Below are positions 55,577 through 63,585 of a stretch of DNA of 64,000 nucleotides, one piece after another (positions within the stretch are counted from its first letter, which is position 1; each line of letters begins with the position of its first letter). This DNA is from Pseudomonas sp. SID14000 (GTDB taxonomy: Bacteria; Pseudomonadota; Gammaproteobacteria; Pseudomonadales; Pseudomonadaceae). The notes under the pieces were generated by a model. The model was not told the origin of the DNA and did not search any database. It was given only the letters and a program-made list of their open reading frames with translations. The stretch covers positions 1 to 64,000 of the forward strand of contig NZ_NFZQ01000008.1 in NCBI RefSeq assembly GCF_002165135.1, read 5' to 3'. The position numbers were made by a program, and so were the translations under genes.

Positions 55577-57808
55577 ATGAACACTTGGTCGCGCCGTGCG
55601 CTGTTGGCCGCCGGTTTATCCCTTACCGTTACCAGCGCCGCCTTTGCCGCGCTGTCTGATGTCGATCCGGGGCCCTACACCTTCGCCACCGGTGGCTACC
55701 CGATGTGGTACAAGGACAGCCTCGACCAATCCCTGGAGCTGTGCCAGTCACGTGCCACCAGTACGCTCGCGCCAGGTGCGCCAGGGGCACCCGCCTACAT
55801 GTGTACCTTGTTGCCCGAGCCCGGCATCTACGACGATGCCCTGCCGCTGGTGTTCCCGGACAACTGGCCGCCAGAGATGTTCTGGTTCCTGGCTGAAACC
55901 AGCATTGCGCAGGTTGGCAACAGCGGCTATGAGCTGGAGGTCTATGTAGCCGGGGTGGAAGCTGCCTTCGCCGCAGAAAACCCGGTCGATGGTGATCAGC
56001 AAAGCTTCGCCCGCATCCGTATTCGTGCTTCGGTACCACGCCCCGGTACCTACACCATTACCCACCCTTACGGAGTGGAGACGGTCAACGTCACCACGGC
56101 AGGCCGTCGGGCGATCAACATCACCCGCGACATAGGCATTGGCGCTCCTGGCAACTTCCGGGGAGCGCTGGCGGGGGCGATCGGCCCTTGGCTGAAAGGT
56201 GTTGGCGGGCCTTATACCGCGGTCAATCCCGATACTGGCGCCACCGAAACCTACATCGGCGACCCCAATATCACGGAGGCGGTGACCGGCAGCCCCTTCA
56301 ATACCAACTTCGTGCGCATAGAAGGCCCCGCTGGCACCATCCAGACCAACGTCTTCGCTGTTTCTGGCAAGGTACTTGACCAGCGCGCCCAGACCCCGGT
56401 CACCCTGGAACGCGCCACCTATTCGCGCAACGCCACCGGCACTCGTACGGAGGTGTTCGCCAAGGCCCCCAACTCAGCCAGCCTGTGCATGCGCAATGGC
56501 ATTGCCCTTGTCGGCACCCCGCCTTCGCCGTGCCAGTACACCCTCACCGCCGACAACAATGGGCTGTTCTTCCACCAACAGCTCAGCCAGGACCCACCAG
56601 CGCCAGTGGTAGTAGTGACCGCCAGCGACGCCGCCGGCGGCACCCAGCCGACCGCCCTGTCGAGCAAGCTCACCGACGTGGTCAAGGTCAGCACCGCACG
56701 CTACGACTGGGCCAACAAGCGTCTGCTGATCGAAGCCAGTTCCAGTGACGAGGTGACGATCCCTGACCTGCTCGCCCAGGGTTACGGTCGCCTGTCCAAG
56801 GCGGGCACGCTGCAAAGCCTGACCGTCAACGATGTGCCGCAGCCACCGGCCACCATCACGGTCAAGTCGGCACGTGGCGGCAGCGATGTCGAACCGGTGG
56901 TAGTGGTCGGCAACGCTCCGGTCGAGGCGGCCAACCAGCCGCCGTTGGCCCAGGCCGATACCGGTAGTACCAGCGTCGGTATCCCGATCACCCTCAACCT
57001 GCTGCAGAACGATAGCGACCCGGACGGCAACGTGCCGCTGACCATCAGCGACCTGACCCAGCCCGGAACCGGTCTTGGCGGCGTGGTGATGAACGGCACC
57101 ACCTCGGTTACCTACACCCCGCCAGCCGGGGCCACGCAACCCGTGGTCGCCACGTTCAGCTACCGGGCGGTGGATGCCAAGGGCCTGAAGTCGGAACCGG
57201 CCACGGTCACCATCAACGTCGCGCCCAACCGGGCGCCGACCGCCAACCCGGAAACCGTCGCCACCCTGGGCGTGCCTTTGACCATCAATGTGCTGGCCAA
57301 CGACACCGATCCGGAAGGCAACGTGCCGCTGAGCGTTGCTGCGGTCACCCAGCCGGCTGCCGGCCGGGGCACAGTCAGCACCAACGGGACCACGGTGACC
57401 TACACCCCACCGGCCACGGTGACCACGGCCTTCACCACCACCTTCACCTACCAGGCACGTGACTCGCTGGGGGCGCTGTCCAACTCCGGCACCGTCACCG
57501 TCAACGTATCGCCAAGGCCCGCCGCCGAAACCTTCGCGGTCACGGCTGCCACGGTCACGGCACGCTCCAACAACCGTTACAACTGGGACCTGAGCGGCAC
57601 CTCTTCGGTCACCACCGGCAACACCGTCACTGTACGGGTGACCACCACTACCGGCGTGCAGACCCTTGGCACCGCCACGGTAGCGCTGACCGGCCGCTGG
57701 CGCCTGGCCGTGAGCAACAGCACCACAATCATCCCGACCGCAGCACCGACGGCAACGATCACCACCAGCCAGGGCACCACGCGCACTGTCAATGTTGTCG
57801 TGCAGTAA
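55577..57808 (+). CDS. Exported protein with cadherin/Ig-like repeats, curlin-operon partner 2
   Basis: This 743-residue protein has the signal MNTWSRRALLAAGLSLTVTS and the same domain as partner 1 (VDPGPYTFATGGYPMWYKDS, APAYMCTLLPEPG, SPFNTNFVRIEGPAG). From about residue 450 it carries two tandem Ig/cadherin-like repeats of about 95 residues, each with NDSDPDGNVPLTIS or NDTDPEGNVPLSVA and YTPPA. A Thr/Val-rich C-terminal domain follows. Repeats of this type are common in large bacterial adhesins. The start is at 55577 behind AAGGAGG, 32 bases after partner 1; no membrane anchor is seen. Confidence 0.82.
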   Translation: MNTWSRRALLAAGLSLTVTSAAFAALSDVDPGPYTFATGGYPMWYKDSLDQSLELCQSRATSTLAPGAPGAPAYMCTLLPEPGIYDDALPLVFPDNWPPEMFWFLAETSIAQVGNSGYELEVYVAGVEAAFAAENPVDGDQQSFARIRIRASVPRPGTYTITHPYGVETVNVTTAGRRAINITRDIGIGAPGNFRGALAGAIGPWLKGVGGPYTAVNPDTGATETYIGDPNITEAVTGSPFNTNFVRIEGPAGTIQTNVFAVSGKVLDQRAQTPVTLERATYSRNATGTRTEVFAKAPNSASLCMRNGIALVGTPPSPCQYTLTADNNGLFFHQQLSQDPPAPVVVVTASDAAGGTQPTALSSKLTDVVKVSTARYDWANKRLLIEASSSDEVTIPDLLAQGYGRLSKAGTLQSLTVNDVPQPPATITVKSARGGSDVEPVVVVGNAPVEAANQPPLAQADTGSTSVGIPITLNLLQNDSDPDGNVPLTISDLTQPGTGLGGVVMNGTTSVTYTPPAGATQPVVATFSYRAVDAKGLKSEPATVTINVAPNRAPTANPETVATLGVPLTINVLANDTDPEGNVPLSVAAVTQPAAGRGTVSTNGTTVTYTPPATVTTAFTTTFTYQARDSLGALSNSGTVTVNVSPRPAAETFAVTAATVTARSNNRYNWDLSGTSSVTTGNTVTVRVTTTTGVQTLGTATVALTGRWRLAVSNSTTIIPTAAPTATITTSQGTTRTVNVVVQ

Positions 57809-57823
57809 AGGCCGGAGGTTGCA

Positions 57824-58297
57824 ATGAAACACCTGTCCCCCCTGCTGCTCAGCCTGGCCCTGGCGGGTCAGGCCAGTTGGGCCGAGGACCTGATGGACAA
57901 TGCCGACCTCGCGCCCGGCAATGACCTCGGCGAACCGGTGATCATCCGCCTGCTGCCGGCCGGCGCCGGCCAGGCTGCGGTGATCGAGCAGCAAGGCTCG
58001 GGTAACCGCGCTGCCCTCGACCAGAATGGCCAGGCCCTGCTGGGCCGCATCGTCCAGGCCGGTGGCGCGCAGGAAGCGTACATCCTGCAGGAAGGCAGCG
58101 ACCTGATGGCCATCATCAATCAGCAGGGAAACGGCAACAGCGCGTCGATCCGCCAGCGCGGCAGCAGCAACAGCGCGGCCATCGACCAGATTGGCAACGA
58201 CAACAGCGCCACCATCGTGCAGGCCGGCACTGGCCTCAACAGCTCCGTGACCCAGGCCGGCACTGGCCAGCATGTTCAGATCACCCAATACCGATAG
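57824..58297 (+). CDS. Short curlin-repeat protein (CsgB-like minor subunit)
   Basis: This 157-residue protein has a signal peptide (MKHLSPLLLSLALAGQASWA) and about five curlin-type repeats from residue 50, with the pattern NxAxIxQxGxxN (for example NSASIRQRGSSNSAAIDQIG). The repeats carry the Gln and Asn ladder of CsgA/CsgB amyloids. The short size and place before the long repeat gene suggest a nucleator. GGAGG precedes the ATG. Confidence 0.85.
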   Translation: MKHLSPLLLSLALAGQASWAEDLMDNADLAPGNDLGEPVIIRLLPAGAGQAAVIEQQGSGNRAALDQNGQALLGRIVQAGGAQEAYILQEGSDLMAIINQQGNGNSASIRQRGSSNSAAIDQIGNDNSATIVQAGTGLNSSVTQAGTGQHVQITQYR

Positions 58298-58313
58298 ACC
58301 TGGAGGCACCACC

Positions 58314-59759
58314 ATGTACAAGCTCGCTCCGTTAAGTGCCGCTATCGTCCTGGCCCTTGCAGGTCAGGCCATGGCTGCTGACAGCACTTCCTCCCAGACC
58401 CAGGACGGCAAGGAAAACATCGCCGAAGTCAGCCAGACCCTGGCGCCATTCGCCTCGGCCACCCAGACCCAGACCGGCAAGGGCCACAACCACCTGGCGG
58501 TGCAAACCGAGAGCACCAGCGATATCCAGCAGAGCGCCACCGGCCAGTACAACGCCGGCTACGCCGAGCAACTGTTCGAAAACGGCAGCCAGATCACCCA
58601 GCACGCCGGCGGCAGCTACAACGATGCCTTCGCCAGCCAGTCGCTGGGCCTGGGCAACGAATCGCTGCAAACCCAGCAAGGTGCCGAAAACACCTCGACC
58701 GTGTGGCAGGACAGCCAGGAAGGCAGCAAGGCCACCACCTTGCAATCCGGCCAGCGCAACGAAGCCTTCATCGAACAGACCTTTGGTGGCAGCAACAACC
58801 GCAGCAGCATTAACCAGGCCGGCCAGGACAACTATGCCGCCGCCGAGCACTTGAACCACGTCGGTGGCGATATCCAGATCTACCAGGATGGCCAGGGCAA
58901 CTGGGCGTATGGCGATCAGCGTGACGGCACCGGCGGCACCATCGGCATTGGCCAGTACGGTGGCGGCAACTCGGTGGAAGTGTGGCAGGACACCCAGACC
59001 GGCAACCAGGCATCCGTGACCCAGTCAGGCCAGATGAACGAAGGCTATATCGACCAGAGCTTCGGCATGAACAACAAGGTCAGCCTGTCGCAACAGGGTA
59101 CAGCCAACGCCAGCTGGTCGGACCAGTTCGAGACCAACAACTCGACCACCACCATCACCCAGACCGGTAGCAACAACCTGCATTTCACCTACCAGAACGG
59201 TGAAAACCACAACCTGACCATCAACACCAAGGGCAATGGCAACAGCATCACCGCCAGCAACTGGAAAGGCGCCAAGATGGGCGGCCAGTTCGGCACCAAC
59301 CACAACGCCACCATCAACCAGAACGGCAATGGCAACGGCGTAAACCTGACCCAGAACGGTGACAACCAGCTGGCCACCCTGAGCCAGAAAGGCACCGGCA
59401 ACCAGATGGAGACCAAGCAGTCCGACATGAACAACGAGCTGTACTTCGAGCAGAACGGCACTGACAACATCCTGATCGCCGACCAGCGTGGCACCGACAA
59501 CTATGCCTACGGCAACAGCCAGGGCAACGGCAACGTCATCAACCTGGACCAGTCCGGCTACAGCAACCAGAGCTACACCAACCAGCTGTACGGTGGCGGC
59601 AACGAAGCCACCATCAAGCAGGCTGACAGCATCAACAGCGCCTACGTGACCCAGGGAGGCCAGGGCAACAAGGCGTACGTTGACCAGAGCGGTGTCGCTC
59701 AAACCGCAACCATCAGCCAGCTGGGCAGCGCGAACCTGGCCACTGTGACCCAGCAGTAA
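58314..59759 (+). CDS. Long curlin-repeat protein (CsgA-like major fibre subunit)
   Basis: This 481-residue protein has a signal peptide (MYKLAPLSAAIVLALAGQAM, cleaved near AMA-A) and about twenty imperfect curlin repeats of around 22 residues, rich in Gln, Asn, Gly, Ser and Thr. Examples are NHNATINQNGNGNGVNLTQN and NQASVTQSGQMNEGYIDQSF. It is about three times the length of E. coli CsgA. It starts at 58314 behind TGGAGG. No csgE, csgF or csgG is present in the window, so export genes must be elsewhere. Amyloid formation is inferred from the repeats. Confidence 0.88.
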   Translation: MYKLAPLSAAIVLALAGQAMAADSTSSQTQDGKENIAEVSQTLAPFASATQTQTGKGHNHLAVQTESTSDIQQSATGQYNAGYAEQLFENGSQITQHAGGSYNDAFASQSLGLGNESLQTQQGAENTSTVWQDSQEGSKATTLQSGQRNEAFIEQTFGGSNNRSSINQAGQDNYAAAEHLNHVGGDIQIYQDGQGNWAYGDQRDGTGGTIGIGQYGGGNSVEVWQDTQTGNQASVTQSGQMNEGYIDQSFGMNNKVSLSQQGTANASWSDQFETNNSTTTITQTGSNNLHFTYQNGENHNLTINTKGNGNSITASNWKGAKMGGQFGTNHNATINQNGNGNGVNLTQNGDNQLATLSQKGTGNQMETKQSDMNNELYFEQNGTDNILIADQRGTDNYAYGNSQGNGNVINLDQSGYSNQSYTNQLYGGGNEATIKQADSINSAYVTQGGQGNKAYVDQSGVAQTATISQLGSANLATVTQQ

Positions 59760-59773
59760 ATCGCTCCCCCCTT

Positions 59774-59815
59774 GAACCGCGGTGCTCCTCTCCCTGGTGC
59801 CGCGGTTCCTTTTTA
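59774..59815 (+). terminator. Factor-independent terminator of the curlin operon
   Basis: Arms GAACCGCGG and CCGCGGTTC form a 9-bp stem, followed by CTTTTTA. It lies 14 bases after the stop of the long curlin gene and closes the operon. Confidence 0.88.
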
Positions 59816-59856
59816 TTTCTGTCACAACTCCTTTTTTATTGATTTAGCGAGGGCCT

Positions 59857-59950
59857 TGTAGGAGCAGCCTTGTGCTGCGAAGGGGCCGGCAATGACCATA
59901 CATATCTGTTGCCTGCACCGGCCTCTTCGCAGCACAAGGCTGCTCCTACA
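59857..59950. repeat. Inverted REP pair
   Basis: Copies tgtaggagcagccttgtgct and agcacaaggctgctcctaca face each other; each continues with the gcgaag(a/g)ggccgg REP core. The same pair occurs at 63408-63501. Confidence 0.85.
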
Positions 59951-60034
59951 AAGCGGGGTGCCTTGTCCACCCGGGCATAGGTCAGACCTGCCAAGCGCAT
60001 TACAATGGTCCATCCCAAGCCGATGCCCAATCCC

Positions 60035-60682
60035 ATGATCCAGTCAGACCTCGACCTGTTCGGCCCCCAGCCGCAACGCCTGGCCAGCCACACCGTGCTG
60101 CTGCCCGGCTTCGCCCTGGCCGAAATCGAGGCGCTGCTCGACGCCCTGCGCCCGGTGCTGCGTGCCGCGCCGTTCCGGCACATGTACACCCCGGGTGGCC
60201 TGCGCATGGCGGTCGGTCTGACCAACTGCGGCACCCTGGGCTGGGTCAGTGATGAACACGGCTACCGCTACAGCCCCTGCGACCCGCTCAGCGGCAAACC
60301 ATGGCCCGCGCTGCCCCCAGTGTTGCTCGACCTGGCCGCCCGTGCTGCGGCCATGGCCGGGTTCGACGATTTCGTGCCGGATGCCTGCCTGGTCAACCAT
60401 TACCTGCCGGGTACCCGCCTGAGCCTGCACCAGGATCGCGACGAGCAGGACTTCGGCCAGCCGATCGTGTCGGTGTCACTGGGCTTGCCGGCGGTGTTCC
60501 TGTTCGGAGGCTTGCAGCGGGCCGACAAGACCCAGCGCATCCCACTGAACCATGGTGATGTGCTGGTCTGGGGGGGCGCAGACCGCTTGCGTTTTCACGG
60601 CGTGCTGCCAATCAAGCCCGGCGTGCATCCGCGCCTGGGTGAACGGCGGATCAACCTGACCTTGCGCAAGGCCGGTGGCTGA
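60035..60682 (+). CDS. alkB: DNA oxidative demethylase AlkB
   Basis: This 215-residue 2-oxoglutarate/Fe(II) dioxygenase removes methyl groups from 1-meA and 3-meC in DNA. The iron ligands are His and Asp in LHQDRDEQDF and the distal His in RFHGVLP; the 2-oxoglutarate arginine is in ERRINLTLRKAGG. FRHMYTPGGLRMAV and LTNCGTLGW match E. coli AlkB. I use the ATG giving MIQSDLDLFG because E. coli AlkB begins at that point; two upstream ATGs (60005, 60023) are in frame. It stands alone, without ada. Confidence 0.93.
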   Translation: MIQSDLDLFGPQPQRLASHTVLLPGFALAEIEALLDALRPVLRAAPFRHMYTPGGLRMAVGLTNCGTLGWVSDEHGYRYSPCDPLSGKPWPALPPVLLDLAARAAAMAGFDDFVPDACLVNHYLPGTRLSLHQDRDEQDFGQPIVSVSLGLPAVFLFGGLQRADKTQRIPLNHGDVLVWGGADRLRFHGVLPIKPGVHPRLGERRINLTLRKAGG

Positions 60683-60851
60683 ATCGGATCTGCGGCCCGT
60701 CACCCGGTGCAAACAGGACGAACGCACATGAAACACGTTGAACATCTTGGCCAGGCAAGCTTCAAACGATAAACCACGCCCTCTTCAGCCTGGAGCCTGC
60801 CATGCCCTGTCAGCCCTGTTCCCCGATCCTTCGCAGTGGAGCCGCGCACCC

Positions 60852-61139
60852 ATGAAAATGCCCTGCCGCGCGCCCAATGCCTCACTGCAACTCGATTACG
60901 TACGCGACACCCTGTTCGGCCCGGTGGCGCAAAGCGTGGAATGCCAATGCCAGCTCGCCGCCCTCAACCTGCAAGGCCGTCCGGGCCTGCGCCTGCACAT
61001 CTGCCCACCACTGCCCGACAAGGTCGACCGTGCCCACAGCGTGGCCTTTGTCTGGGACGGGCGCAGCTACCATGGTGTGGTCCGCGACCAGGGCAAGTGT
61101 GGTGATGGCGGCCTGAACCTGCTGCTGGAACTGCAGTAA
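60852..61139 (+). CDS. Small conserved-looking protein of unknown function
   Basis: This 95-residue protein begins MKMPCRAPNASLQLDYVRDT and has FVWDGRSYHGVVRDQG near the end. There is no signal peptide or membrane span. Codon use follows the neighbouring genes, which supports its being real. The ribosome site before the ATG is weak. I recognise no family. Confidence 0.6.
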   Translation: MKMPCRAPNASLQLDYVRDTLFGPVAQSVECQCQLAALNLQGRPGLRLHICPPLPDKVDRAHSVAFVWDGRSYHGVVRDQGKCGDGGLNLLLELQ

Positions 61140-61225
61140 CACGATCAACGGCTACCAACCCGGCTGAACCCACCAGGCGTGGCGCGTCTCCATAGCAAAA
61201 GGACCTACGCCTACCGGAGAACGCC

Positions 61226-61840
61226 ATGAACAGTCCATTGCTCAAGCTCTTCACCCACCCCGCCGACGCCTGGCTGGATATCCGCCGGGCCGAGGAAGAC
61301 CACCCGCAGCAATATCTGCCACGCCTGCTGGCCTTGGCCTTGATTCCCGCCGTGTGCCTGTTCATCGGCACCACCACCTTCGGCTGGAGCCTGGCAGCCG
61401 AGGAACGGGTGCGCCTGAGCATGGGCAGTGCCGCGCAACTGGCGGGCTTGCTCTACACCACCACGGTGGCCGGGGTGATGCTGATGGGCACGATGATCCG
61501 CTGGATGTCGCGCGGTTTCGATGCTCAGCCCAGTCTCAACCAGTGCATCGGCTTTGCCGCGTACTGCGCCACGCCATGGTTCTTTGCCGGGGTGGCCGGC
61601 CTGCTGCCGATCCGCTGGCTGGCGCTGGTAGCACTGCTGGCAGCCTCGGTGTATGCCAGTGTGTTGCTGTATGGCGGGTTGCAGACCTTCCTGCGACTGA
61701 AGAAGGAACAGGCCATGCTGTTCGCGACCTGCGTGTGGGGGGTGGGTTTACTGCTGCTGGTGACCATCCTGGTGGCCATGATCCTGTTCTGGTTCAACGG
61801 CCTGATGCCGGAATATGTGCGCCCGGCCAGCCTGGGCTGA
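61226..61840 (+). CDS. YIP1-family inner membrane protein
   Basis: This 204-residue protein has five hydrophobic segments, starting LLALALIPAVCLFIGTTTFG, and the N-terminal HPADAWLDIRRAE block usual in the YIP1/YohC group. CGGAGAA precedes the ATG. Function in bacteria is unknown. Confidence 0.82.
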   Translation: MNSPLLKLFTHPADAWLDIRRAEEDHPQQYLPRLLALALIPAVCLFIGTTTFGWSLAAEERVRLSMGSAAQLAGLLYTTTVAGVMLMGTMIRWMSRGFDAQPSLNQCIGFAAYCATPWFFAGVAGLLPIRWLALVALLAASVYASVLLYGGLQTFLRLKKEQAMLFATCVWGVGLLLLVTILVAMILFWFNGLMPEYVRPASLG

Positions 61841-61859
61841 CCAGGGCGCAGTGGCGCGC

Positions 61860-62120
61860 TCAGGCAATTGCCTTGAGCGGCGTCGGGTGGCTGTCACGCA
61901 GCGCGTGCAGCTGCCCCACCAGGTTGACCAGGTCACGGCAACTGTTGAGGCTTTGCAGCGGGACCCCGCTCAGGGTCACGCCATCATCGAGGCTCTGGCC
62001 CTGACCCAGGCGGATGGTCAAGTTGGCGCCGTCCGGGCAGCTGACTTCACAACGGTCGGGCAGACAGGCCTGCTCGATCATCTGCCGCATTTCTAGCATC
62101 GAAACTCCTATCAACGACAT
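61860..62120 (-). CDS. DUF1652 protein
   Basis: This 86-residue protein starts MSLIGVSMLEMRQMIEQACL and ends with LNSCRDLVNLVGQL, matching the DUF1652 pattern (LELRQIIE near the start, L-S-R-x-I-x-x-L-I near the end) found in Pseudomonas. GAGAGGG precedes the ATG at 62120; the frame is open 38 codons upstream but without a ribosome site. Function unknown. Confidence 0.78.
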   Translation of the reverse strand: MSLIGVSMLEMRQMIEQACLPDRCEVSCPDGANLTIRLGQGQSLDDGVTLSGVPLQSLNSCRDLVNLVGQLHALRDSHPTPLKAIA

Positions 62121-62304
62121 GGTACGACCCTCTCTGTGGGATGGCCTGTTGTGTGAGTACGCCTTTGTCAGGCGAGGTGCCAATTGATATTGCGCATGCC
62201 GCGACAGGCATCCATGCGCCAAGGCAATGATCATGCGGGGAATCCTCTAGCACCTTAGTGGAAGATTGCTTGCACAGGCCGAGTGTTCGAACGCAATGGC
62301 AGAC

Positions 62305-63234
62305 TTAACGACGAGCGGTCCCGGCAGGCCCTAGTGATGCCCACAGGTGCTGGGCCGCATAGGCCCGCCACGGTCGCCAGGCCAGGGCTCGTAGCGCCAG
62401 TTGAGCGTCCTCGCCTTCGAGCAAGCGCAACGCCTTGACCAGCGCCACGTCGCCCAGCGGCAAGGCATCGGCCGCGCCAGCCTGGCGCAACGCCAGGTAG
62501 TGCGCGCTCCAGGGGCCGATACCCTTGAGTTGGCACAGGTTGCGCAGCAGTTCATCCAGCACTTGCCCGCGGCGTAGCAGCCCGGGCTCGGCCAGCAAGG
62601 CACTGGCCAGCGTGCCCAGGGTGGCGGCGCGCGCCCGCGGCATGCCCATGCCATCGAACTGCGCAGCCGCCAGAACCGGCAGCGTCGGGAACACGTGGCT
62701 CAGGCCCGGAGCAGGCCAACGCAAGGGCACGCCATGGCGGTGCACCAGGCGGCCGGCCAGGGTCATGGCCCCGGCCACACTGACCTGCTGGCCCAGCACG
62801 GTGCGCATGGCCTGCTCGCAGGCATCCCAGCCTTGTGGCACGCGCAGGCCTGGGCGTTCCTGTAGCAAACGGGCCATCAGCGGATCGCGGGACAGCTCGG
62901 CATTGATGCGCGCTGGGTCGGCATCGAGGTCGAAGACCCGCCTCAACCTGACGATCAGGCCGGGTAATGCATGGGCCGGGACGCCTTCAAGGCGGACCCG
63001 CAGGTACTGGCTACCCGAAGGGGTAGCGTGCAAAACGGCGTGGTGGCCGGCAACCACCAAGGTGCGGCGGTAGGTGCCATCGCGGCAGGCCTCGATGCCG
63101 GGGATGCAGCGGGCAGCGAGGAAGGACAAGGTCGAGGGCCAGTGGTAAGGGGCACGGTAACGCAGCCACAGGGTGTGGTGGCCTTGGGTGGGCAATGATC
63201 GGCGCACGGCGTGCAGGGCGGTGAGCTTGGGCAT
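62305..63234 (-). CDS. alkA: DNA-3-methyladenine glycosylase II (AlkA type)
   Basis: This 309-residue glycosylase removes alkylated bases. The N-terminal AlkA-specific domain is at about residues 18-100. The HhH-GPD fold follows with VLGQQVSVAGAMTLAGRLVH and the hairpin LKGIGPWSAHYLALR; the catalytic Asp is in LPLGDVALVKAL. It lacks the extra Ada domains of Ada-AlkA fusions. It is divergent from neither repair gene but lies within 2 kb of alkB. Confidence 0.9.
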   Translation of the reverse strand: MPKLTALHAVRRSLPTQGHHTLWLRYRAPYHWPSTLSFLAARCIPGIEACRDGTYRRTLVVAGHHAVLHATPSGSQYLRVRLEGVPAHALPGLIVRLRRVFDLDADPARINAELSRDPLMARLLQERPGLRVPQGWDACEQAMRTVLGQQVSVAGAMTLAGRLVHRHGVPLRWPAPGLSHVFPTLPVLAAAQFDGMGMPRARAATLGTLASALLAEPGLLRRGQVLDELLRNLCQLKGIGPWSAHYLALRQAGAADALPLGDVALVKALRLLEGEDAQLALRALAWRPWRAYAAQHLWASLGPAGTARR

Positions 63235-63291
63235 GGCTGTATCATGCCAGCAAATGTAATACCTGTACTGGCCCTATCGCCGGCAAGCCAG

Positions 63292-63341
63292 CTCCCACAG
63301 GTACAGCGACAATCTCGAGAGCAACGCTGTACCTGTGGGAG
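63292..63341. repeat. Inverted repeat
   Basis: Arms ctcccacaggtacagcg and cgctgtacctgtgggag are exact 17-base complements separated by 16 bases. It is a REP-related hairpin upstream of alkA. Confidence 0.8.
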
Positions 63342-63407
63342 ATCGCCCAGCCCTTTTGGGCTGCGCTGTCGCGCAGAAAACAAATATCGCTCGTTTGACG
63401 CGTCCTT

Positions 63408-63501
63408 TGTAGGAGCAGCCTTGTGCTGCGAAGAGGCCGGTACAAGCACTAGATAGGCTTCGTCAGTACCGGCCTCTTCGCAGCACAAGGCTGCTCCTAC
63501 A
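63408..63501. repeat. Inverted REP pair
   Basis: Copies tgtaggagcagccttgtgct and agcacaaggctgctcctaca, each with gcgaagaggccggt, face each other. It is nearly identical to the pair at 59857-59950. The region 63235-63585 holds no gene. Confidence 0.85.
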
Positions 63502-63585
63502 GAATCTCAAACCAATGAGTTATGTGTTGTTCCATGAGAACTGGCTTGCCGGCGATAGGGCCGGACAAGCTTCAATCAACCAGGA

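Noticed and set aside
56474..58321. 615-codon minus-strand open frame opposite the Ig-repeat and short curlin genes
   Set aside because: It crosses two real genes and their ribosome sites and has shadow composition.
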